NCBI GenBank assembly: GCA_041659285.1
Contig: JBAZYO010000005.1
Location: forward strand, 186,001-250,000
Length of the DNA: 64,000 bases
Source of the DNA: Vicinamibacterales bacterium
GTDB lineage: Bacteria > Acidobacteriota > Vicinamibacteria > Vicinamibacterales > UBA2999
Direction: 5' to 3'
Shown piece after piece: positions 58,604 through 64,000 of this stretch (within the stretch, counting starts at the first letter, position 1; each line of letters opens with the position of its first letter). Made by a program: the position numbers and the translations under genes. The notes beneath the pieces were generated by a model, which did not search any database, was not told the DNA's origin, and worked only from the letters and a program-made list of their open reading frames with translations.

Positions 58604-59959
58604 ATGGTTCCCCCTGATACCGGCGACGATCGAGCAGCGGACATGGCCGCGTCAGACCATCTGACAAGTCGGCGACATTTCTTCAAGCTGCTAGCTGGAA
58701 GCCCGCTGCTCGCCCTGGCCTACCCCACACTGCCGTCCAGCTGGCAGCAGGCGGTGAGGCAGGAGCTGCAGGCCGGCGGCGCAACGCTGCAGGCACCAAG
58801 CGCCCTGGATACGCACTTCACCGGGCAGCTGATTGAGACGGCCGCTGAAGCTATCAACGTGTGGGATTTCGAGAGGGTCGCCCACGCCGGCAACCTGCCT
58901 GAACATTGGGCCTACCTCCACATGGGTGTCGACGATCTCGAGACGCGCGTGGCGAACCGAGAAGGCTTCCAGCGCCTCATGCTTCGCCCACGGCGCCTGG
59001 GGCCTGATACCACCAAGTTGGACACGTCGGTCCAGTTGTTCGGTCGCAAATGGGGCACGCCGCTGTTTCTTTGTCCGGTCGCGGCGCTCGAGGCGTATCA
59101 CACCCAGGGCGAAAGTGGAGCCGCCCGCGCGGCGCGAGCGCGAGGCATTCTGCAGATTCAGTCGAATCAGAGCTCGCAGTCGTATGAAGCCATCGCGGAG
59201 GCGAGGGGCGAGCCACAGTGGTTTCAGCTCTACACGACACCCGACTGGAACGTGAATAAGAAAGTGATCGACCGCGTGGCGGCGGCAGGGTGCCCCGTTC
59301 TGGTGTGGACCATTGATCTGCTGGGTGGCAGCAATCGGGAGCTCGCGAGGCGCTCTCTCGGCAGCCAGCAATACGACCGACCGCTCTGCCAGAACTGTCA
59401 CAACCACAAGCCGGGCTACCAGAGGCCGATGCGCCGCGGCCTGGACGGTCCTCCCGGACCTCGTCCGTCATACACGTGGGACTACGTCAAGCGTCTTAAG
59501 GATGCCACCAGCATGAAGGTGATCCTGAAGGGCATCGTCACGCGTGAGGACGCGGAGTTGGCCATCGCCAACGGCGCCGACGGCATCTTCGTGTCCAACC
59601 ACGGCGGCCGCGCCGAGAACAGCCTCCGTTCGACGATCGAGGCCCTCCCCGAGGTCGTCGCCGGCGTGAAGGGCCGGGTTCCCGTTCTCGTCGACAGCGG
59701 CGTCCGCCGCGGCGCCGATATTTTCAAGGCCCTTGCGCTTGGCGCCGACGCCGTGGGGATCGGCCGGCCTTACGTCTGGGGCCTTGGCGCGTTCGGTCAG
59801 GAAGGCGTCGACAAGGTGATCGGGCTGCTCCTCGACGAGTTCACGATGGTCATGAGGCAGACGCGGACGACGACGATCGATCAAATCGGTCCGCAGTTCG
59901 TGATGGAAGGGCGGGCGCCGATCATGACGCGCAACAACAACCTGGGCTTCGGTCTGTGA
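58604..59959 (+). CDS. Tat-exported FMN-dependent 2-hydroxyacid dehydrogenase with CxxCH motif
   Basis: A 451-residue flavoprotein related to lactate oxidase/LldD. Tat motif TSRRHFFKLLAGSPLLALAY (residues ~21-40). The TIM-barrel core shows PLFLCPVAALEAYH, WFQLYTT, VLVWTIDLL, VILKGIVTREDAE, catalytic VSNHGGRAENSLRS and VLVDSGVRRGADIFKALALG. Before the catalytic His an extra segment (PLCQNCHNHKPGYQRPMRRG) contains CxxCH, which in an exported protein could bind c-type heme or a metal. The ribosome site GGATGGAG precedes ATG 58604. It is followed at once by a YceI gene. Confidence 0.85.
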   Translation: MVPPDTGDDRAADMAASDHLTSRRHFFKLLAGSPLLALAYPTLPSSWQQAVRQELQAGGATLQAPSALDTHFTGQLIETAAEAINVWDFERVAHAGNLPEHWAYLHMGVDDLETRVANREGFQRLMLRPRRLGPDTTKLDTSVQLFGRKWGTPLFLCPVAALEAYHTQGESGAARAARARGILQIQSNQSSQSYEAIAEARGEPQWFQLYTTPDWNVNKKVIDRVAAAGCPVLVWTIDLLGGSNRELARRSLGSQQYDRPLCQNCHNHKPGYQRPMRRGLDGPPGPRPSYTWDYVKRLKDATSMKVILKGIVTREDAELAIANGADGIFVSNHGGRAENSLRSTIEALPEVVAGVKGRVPVLVDSGVRRGADIFKALALGADAVGIGRPYVWGLGAFGQEGVDKVIGLLLDEFTMVMRQTRTTTIDQIGPQFVMEGRAPIMTRNNNLGFGL

Positions 59960-59994
59960 TGTCGACGCCGGCGGGAGCGGAAGGAGTGTCGCGA

Positions 59995-60576
59995 ATGTCA
60001 CCGCGTTGGGGAATCAAGCTTGGGCTGGCGATCACGCTCAGTGCCGGACTGGTGGCCGTGCCGGCGCGCTCGGCGGCCGCGCAACAACAAAACGTTGACT
60101 TCACGGTGTCTGGGACATCGACCATCCGCGGGTGGACGTGTTCGGTGAGGGGTGTGATGGCCGTGACTCCCGGCGCCGGCTCGGCCCAGCCGGCGGCGCC
60201 GGGCTTTGCGACTGGGGTGCAGGCCGCGACGGTTACGGTTCCGGTCAAGGAGTTCAAGTGCCCCAACGACGAGATGACGCAACATCTTCTCGAGGCCATG
60301 AAGGCCGACAAGTTCGCCGAGATCGTTTACCGCCTGGAGCAATACGAGGTGAAGGGCGGACAGACTCAGGCGACAGGCACGCTGACGATTACCGGTGTGA
60401 CGCAGCCAATCAGCTTGCCCGTCGCGCTGAAAGCATCCGACAAGGATGTTCAGATCGAGGGGAACACGCGAATCGACATGACGAAGTTCGGCGTCGATCC
60501 GCCGGTGGTGATGCTGGGGTTGCTGAAAGTGGGGCCACAGATCCGCATTGAGTTCAAGGGTCTTTTCCCCAGGTAA
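59995..60576 (+). CDS. Exported YceI-family protein
   Basis: A 193-residue lipocalin-like protein. ATG 59995 has AAGGAG eight bases upstream and begins a signal peptide (IKLGLAITLSAGLVAVPARS, ending AAAQ); an ATG at 59959 overlapping the previous stop is less supported. Mature part: VDFTVSGTSTIRGWTCSVRG, VPVKEFKCPNDEMTQHLLEA, GTLTITGVTQPISLPVALKA. YceI proteins bind polyprenyl or other lipids. Two Cys (in GWTCS and EFKCP) could form a disulfide. Likely co-transcribed with the FMN enzyme gene. Confidence 0.88.
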   Translation: MSPRWGIKLGLAITLSAGLVAVPARSAAAQQQNVDFTVSGTSTIRGWTCSVRGVMAVTPGAGSAQPAAPGFATGVQAATVTVPVKEFKCPNDEMTQHLLEAMKADKFAEIVYRLEQYEVKGGQTQATGTLTITGVTQPISLPVALKASDKDVQIEGNTRIDMTKFGVDPPVVMLGLLKVGPQIRIEFKGLFPR

Positions 60577-60903
60577 ACAGGCGGTCGCTCAGATGTCGGC
60601 GCGCGACAGCGCGCGCGAGTTCGCCGGCCCGCTGCGCAGAAGTCGACCCGCCTCCACTTGCTGAGCTAGAGACGTGCCGGGGGCCGGCCTCGGGCCTGGT
60701 ACGATCGCGTGAACCACGGCGGAGATTTCCACGAAAGTTGCGAATATTCCCCAGTGCCGGGTGCGGTTTCCGGTTATGCACGGCCACCCTGAGGGGTAAC
60801 CGGCGGCACGTACCTTGCCTCTATCCAAGGGATAGGCAGCCAGCGATCGTCCTCGATCGCGATCACCCGTGGGACGAGTGGTTGGCCCGTTGGAGGTGCC
60901 GCC
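60577..60903. other. 327-bp intergenic region with a 26-bp duplicated gene tail
   Basis: No convincing gene. Bases 60591-60616 match 63890-63915 at 24 of 26 positions; in both places the minus strand reads RALSRADI-stop. At the far end of the window this is the true C-terminus of an ABC permease, here it is an orphan. Elsewhere the region holds a TATCC-aag-GGATA hairpin (near 60825) and GATCG-rich words. The promoter of the large secreted protein should lie here; GGAGGT stands nine bases before its GTG. Confidence 0.6.
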
Positions 60904-63378
60904 GTGACCCGCTCTGCGCTCCTTGCCAGCCTCGCTTTCGCCGGCCTCGTGGCCGTTGCGAGTGCCCAGTCCCCTCAGACCGCCACCGTGTCGACCCCGG
61001 CGGCATCCGCGGTGCTGTTCGAGGACCGCTTCGCGAGTCCCGACGCCAACACTCCCGGTCCGCGCTGGCGCGAGTACACGCTGCGGCGAAACACGGTGCG
61101 CGCCGAGGAGAGCCCGTGGCGCATCAACAACAACAGCCTGTCGTTCGAGGCCCTCGGCACCGGCGAGTACATCGAGGACCTGGTCGAGACCGTCGATACG
61201 TTCCCGATGGACAACGTGCGCGTGGAGTTCGAGTTCCGCGGCGAAGCCGGCACCGGCAGGGGCTACGTGGGTCCCACCGTGTGGTGGAGTGCCGATGCGA
61301 GAAATCTCTCCGGTGCCGGCAATGTGAGCACGGGGCCTCCGCTGATCGGCGTGCAGGCGACCTATCGCTGGGAGAACCGCGGCACGCGCGGCGTCACCAT
61401 CAACGTCGGTGGCGTGATGAAGGACCATCCGGATGCGATCTTCGCGGGACTGAATGAGCCGAGATTCGCCAGGCACGTTCTCACGATCGCGAACGGGCGG
61501 GTCACGTACGAGTCCGCGGGATTTCCAGCCGTCACCTACCCCCTGGCGTCGCCGCCGCGCCCGGGCGAGCGGCGGCACCTGGCCTTTGGCGCGCGCGTAT
61601 ACGACGCGGGGGACGTGCAGGTGTTGCAGTTCCGCAACCTGAAGATCACGGCGCCCGGCAACGGGGTGCTCACGACCGGCGGGACTCAAGGGGGCACGGT
61701 GCCGCCATCTCCGGGCGCTGGAGGAGTTCGGACGGGGCCGGCCGTTCAGGTCTTGTCGGCCAACGTGCCGCCGGCCGGCGGAACGTTGAGCGTCCAGAGA
61801 CCCGGCGATCCCCTGGATCGCTTCACGATCGAGGTGCCACTGAACTCCTACCCCGCCGCCCGCCGCTTTGCCGTTTCCTATGAGCCGATCGTCAGCCACA
61901 CGTTGGGCCGCAGCGTGACGCCGATTTCGCCTTTGATCACCGTGGATAACGGCGGCGCCCTGGCCGACGCCATGATGAGAGTCACGATCCCCGTCAAGGT
62001 GCCGGAAGGCTACTTTGCGATGGGGTTCTTTGTTGACCCGCGGTCGGGAAAGCTCGAAGGCATGCCGCTGCTGGCGATCAGCCGTGAGGCGATCACCGTT
62101 GCAACCAGGCACTTCTCCTCGTTTCTGGTCAGCATGATCCCGCTGGCGGAGCTCGACCAATCCATCCTCAGCGGGATGATCGACACGGGTTTCCGGCCTG
62201 GCCTGGACGACTGGGAGTTTCCGAACCTGGGTTCGTATATCGAACCCGACGGTCACTGCGCCGGCCAGTCACTCACCGCCCTGTGGTACTTCGTGAACCG
62301 CCCTGACGGCCCTGGCGTGCACCTTTGGAACCGCTACGATCGCAACGGCGCCAGGCCGGCCACGCCCGACCTGTGGTACGACGACAGCCGGGCATATCGC
62401 CTGGCCTCAACTGTTCACAACGACATCAACTGGGGGACGTGGGAGAACAAGCTGATGTTCCAGTTGGCCGGCGCGAGCGATCACTTGACGCTCCGCGCGT
62501 TCGCGTACGCGATGATCGCCACCGGTGAACCGCAGGAAGTGGGCATCTTCAGTTCCACGGGGGGTGGCCACGACATGGTCGCGTACCTGATAAAGGACAG
62601 CACTCTCTACATCGCCGACCCCAACTATCCGGGTGACAACAATCGTCGAATCGTGTTCGACCATGCGACCGGAAAGTTCAAGCCCTACAACTCGGGACTC
62701 AATGCGGCTGCCATCGCCGCAGGCCATGGCCAGGCCTTCGAAACGATTCAGTACGCCGCGAAGTCGGCTACGGTCGACTGGGGGGTGATTGGTCGCCGCT
62801 GGGGGGAGATGCAGGCCGGGTCGATCGGGACCAGCTTGTTTCCGGGATACCAGCTGTACTGGGTGAACGAACAGGGCCAGCCGACGCCGCTGACGGAGGG
62901 CGCGGTCATCGAGCAGACCTACGTCAAGTTCGCCTTCAAAGTGACTGGTGCCGCGGAGTCCGCAGCCCTGATCTACCTCAATGGCGCGCCCGCAGAGAAG
63001 AGCGTCAACGGAATGTACGAGTTGCGTCCAGGCAGGAATGAAGTCGGCGTGGCGCTTGTCGGCAAGCGCACTGCGGCGCAGAGCGACTACGCCTATATTG
63101 ACTTCAAGTACGTGAACGTAAACTCTGCCGCGACGCCCGTCGATGATCCGAAGCCGGACAACGACGACAACCTCTGCGCCAGCGTTCTCGAGAGCGCGTC
63201 GGCGGCCGGCATGTCGCCGACGGCGTACTACCGTGCCGAGGCGGCGAAGAATCCGCCCGACCCGTCTGGCCAGCCCTCGGCGGCACCGATGGAGGTGGTC
63301 GTTTGCGGCTGCCCCGTCAATGTGAGCGACAGCGTCCTGCTGGCCTGCCTGGAAGGCCGAGACCCCAAGCAGCAGTGA
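60904..63378 (+). CDS. Large secreted protein with putative papain-like cysteine peptidase domain
   Basis: An 824-residue exported protein (signal peptide to ASAQ; GTG start with GGAGGT upstream). Residues ~35-250 are a LamG/concanavalin-like beta-sandwich (FEDRFASPDANTPGPRWREY, RVEFEFRGEAGTG, LQFRNLKI). Residues ~280-430 are another beta domain. Residues ~450-610 contain EPDGHCAGQSLTALWYFVNR, GGGHDMVAYLIKDSTLYIAD and PNYPG: a Cys, His, Asp order and spacing compatible with papain-like (C39/C58/transglutaminase-type) enzymes. The C-terminal ~50 residues hold five Cys (NLCAS, VVCGC, LACLE). The assignment is by motif only; the substrate is unknown. Confidence 0.6.
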   Translation: MTRSALLASLAFAGLVAVASAQSPQTATVSTPAASAVLFEDRFASPDANTPGPRWREYTLRRNTVRAEESPWRINNNSLSFEALGTGEYIEDLVETVDTFPMDNVRVEFEFRGEAGTGRGYVGPTVWWSADARNLSGAGNVSTGPPLIGVQATYRWENRGTRGVTINVGGVMKDHPDAIFAGLNEPRFARHVLTIANGRVTYESAGFPAVTYPLASPPRPGERRHLAFGARVYDAGDVQVLQFRNLKITAPGNGVLTTGGTQGGTVPPSPGAGGVRTGPAVQVLSANVPPAGGTLSVQRPGDPLDRFTIEVPLNSYPAARRFAVSYEPIVSHTLGRSVTPISPLITVDNGGALADAMMRVTIPVKVPEGYFAMGFFVDPRSGKLEGMPLLAISREAITVATRHFSSFLVSMIPLAELDQSILSGMIDTGFRPGLDDWEFPNLGSYIEPDGHCAGQSLTALWYFVNRPDGPGVHLWNRYDRNGARPATPDLWYDDSRAYRLASTVHNDINWGTWENKLMFQLAGASDHLTLRAFAYAMIATGEPQEVGIFSSTGGGHDMVAYLIKDSTLYIADPNYPGDNNRRIVFDHATGKFKPYNSGLNAAAIAAGHGQAFETIQYAAKSATVDWGVIGRRWGEMQAGSIGTSLFPGYQLYWVNEQGQPTPLTEGAVIEQTYVKFAFKVTGAAESAALIYLNGAPAEKSVNGMYELRPGRNEVGVALVGKRTAAQSDYAYIDFKYVNVNSAATPVDDPKPDNDDNLCASVLESASAAGMSPTAYYRAEAAKNPPDPSGQPSAAPMEVVVCGCPVNVSDSVLLACLEGRDPKQQ

Positions 63379-63408
63379 TCACGCTCAGAAACATGTTCGG
63401 AGGGAATC

Positions 63409-63822
63409 ATGGCTAGTCTTCAACGCGCCGCACTCCTCGACACTCTCCGCACGCTCGCCGAGGCCGAAGGCCTCCACGCCGAAAGTGCCGCGAACGGCCT
63501 CACCGCCGAGCGCGAGATCCCGATGGGCAAGTGGTTCCTCGGCGGCCGCAAAGCCGTGTACCGCATGTCCTGCAATCTCGATGACAGCGCCCACGACGTG
63601 AAGTTCCGCGAGATGACCACGGAGTCGTCTTGGGGCGTGCCGCCGCCAGGCTTCAAGGTCGAGGTCACCTCGCAGTCGGGCATGCGCACCAGGCAGTCGA
63701 CCACCGTGAAGTCGATCGCGGGCGGCGGGACATTCGACATCGGGCACTTCCGCGAGGCACTCGAGACCGCGGTCGGCGCGGCCGGCTGGCAATTCCATCT
63801 CGAAGCCGGGCGCCGGCCCTGA
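63409..63822 (+). CDS. Small cytoplasmic protein, unknown function
   Basis: A 137-residue protein without signal peptide, 30 bases after the large secreted protein. It has a helical N-terminus (LLDTLRTLAEAEGLHAESAA), a central beta part (GKWFLGGRKAVYRMSCNLDD, VKFREMTTESSW) and a C-terminal helix (HFREALETAVGAAGW). A ribosome site (CGGAGGGAATC) precedes ATG 63409. No family is recognised. Its position suggests co-transcription with the gene before it. Confidence 0.6.
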   Translation: MASLQRAALLDTLRTLAEAEGLHAESAANGLTAEREIPMGKWFLGGRKAVYRMSCNLDDSAHDVKFREMTTESSWGVPPPGFKVEVTSQSGMRTRQSTTVKSIAGGGTFDIGHFREALETAVGAAGWQFHLEAGRRP

Positions 63823-63887
63823 CCAGAAAGCAGTCGACGACACGTCTGACGAGCCTTTTGCTGGGTGGTAGGAGAGGCGGCGGAGCC

Positions 63888-64000
63888 CTAGATGTCGGCG
63901 CGTGAGAGCGCGCGCATGGCCACCAGCAGCGGCGCGATCAACCAGGCGAAGAGCGACGCCGCGATCAGGACCGCCGCCATTCCCGCCCCGCCGGTAAAGC
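63888..64000 (-). CDS. ABC-2 type permease, C-terminal fragment at window edge
   Basis: Only the last ~36 codons are in the window: a hydrophobic helix (MAAVLIAASLFAWLIAPLLV) followed by AMRALSRADI-stop. A final helix followed by a short R-x-x-x-R-D tail is usual for ABC-2 permeases. The rest lies beyond base 64000. The last 26 bases are duplicated at 60591-60616. Confidence 0.55.
   Translation of the reverse strand, partial: FTGGAGMAAVLIAASLFAWLIAPLLVAMRALSRADI

Noticed and set aside
60589..62256. Minus-strand frame of 555 codons ending RALSRADI
   Set aside because: Most of it is antisense to the secreted protein; only the last 26 bases resemble a true gene end, so it is treated as a duplicated tail and not a gene.

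Overview
The window is 64 kb of high-GC DNA, almost fully coding, with short intergenic gaps and many start/stop overlaps. It most likely comes from an acidobacterium, probably near the Vicinamibacteria. That placement is an inference from large TonB-dependent receptors with an N-terminal carboxypeptidase-type domain, a PQQ dehydrogenase, a UMF1-type MFS protein, DUF4097 and YceI proteins, and many short palindromic repeats that run into reading frames. No rRNA, tRNA, CRISPR array or insertion sequence with a transposase was seen.

Layout. 1-2.6 kb: end of an ABC ATPase and two ABC-2 permeases (YbhFSR-like export system). 2.7-10.3 kb (minus strand): MFS transporter, DUF4097 protein, secreted TPR protein, TonB-dependent receptor, small secreted protein. 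10.5-15.4 kb (plus): PQQ dehydrogenase, PHB-depolymerase-like hydrolase, c-type cytochrome protein. 15.3-16.9 kb (minus): heavy-metal-binding-domain protein and a membrane protein. 16.9-23.5 kb (minus): histidine operon hisI-G-D-C-B-H-F-A, preceded by a His-rich leader peptide, an antiterminator and an intrinsic terminator, that is, a complete-looking transcription attenuator; hisE is absent. 23.5-28.4 kb: REC-GGDEF-EAL protein, M28 peptidase, PEBP protein, alpha/beta hydrolase. 28.5-31.7 kb: molybdate locus (HTH-TOBE regulator, molybdopterin-fold protein, modABC). 31.7-37.7 kb: two ATP-grasp enzymes, a GCS2-type carboxylate-amine ligase, an M29 aminopeptidase and two esterases, which look like an uncharacterised peptide or amide metabolite pathway. 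37.7-51.3 kb (plus): a K+ locus with kdpFABC, kdpE, a porin, a 28-aa membrane peptide and a KdpD split into two distant genes, followed by a second two-component pair, a 4-helix lipoprotein and an MgtC/DUF4010 protein. 51.4-55.4 kb: cytochrome c, multicopper oxidase, SRPBCC protein, hemerythrin protein and a Crp/Fnr regulator; two nearly identical palindromes lie upstream of the cytochrome and hemerythrin genes. 55.5-60.6 kb: TonB receptor, Tat-exported FMN 2-hydroxyacid dehydrogenase with a CxxCH motif, YceI protein. 60.9-64 kb: a large secreted protein with a putative papain-like centre, a small unknown protein, and the tail of an ABC permease.

The strongest new observations are the histidine attenuator, whose leader peptide, antiterminator and terminator can be read base by base; the ligase/peptidase/esterase cluster; the split KdpD; the shared palindrome of the Crp/Fnr neighbourhood; and at least six short repeat families that have entered protein-coding sequence, especially throughout the his operon.
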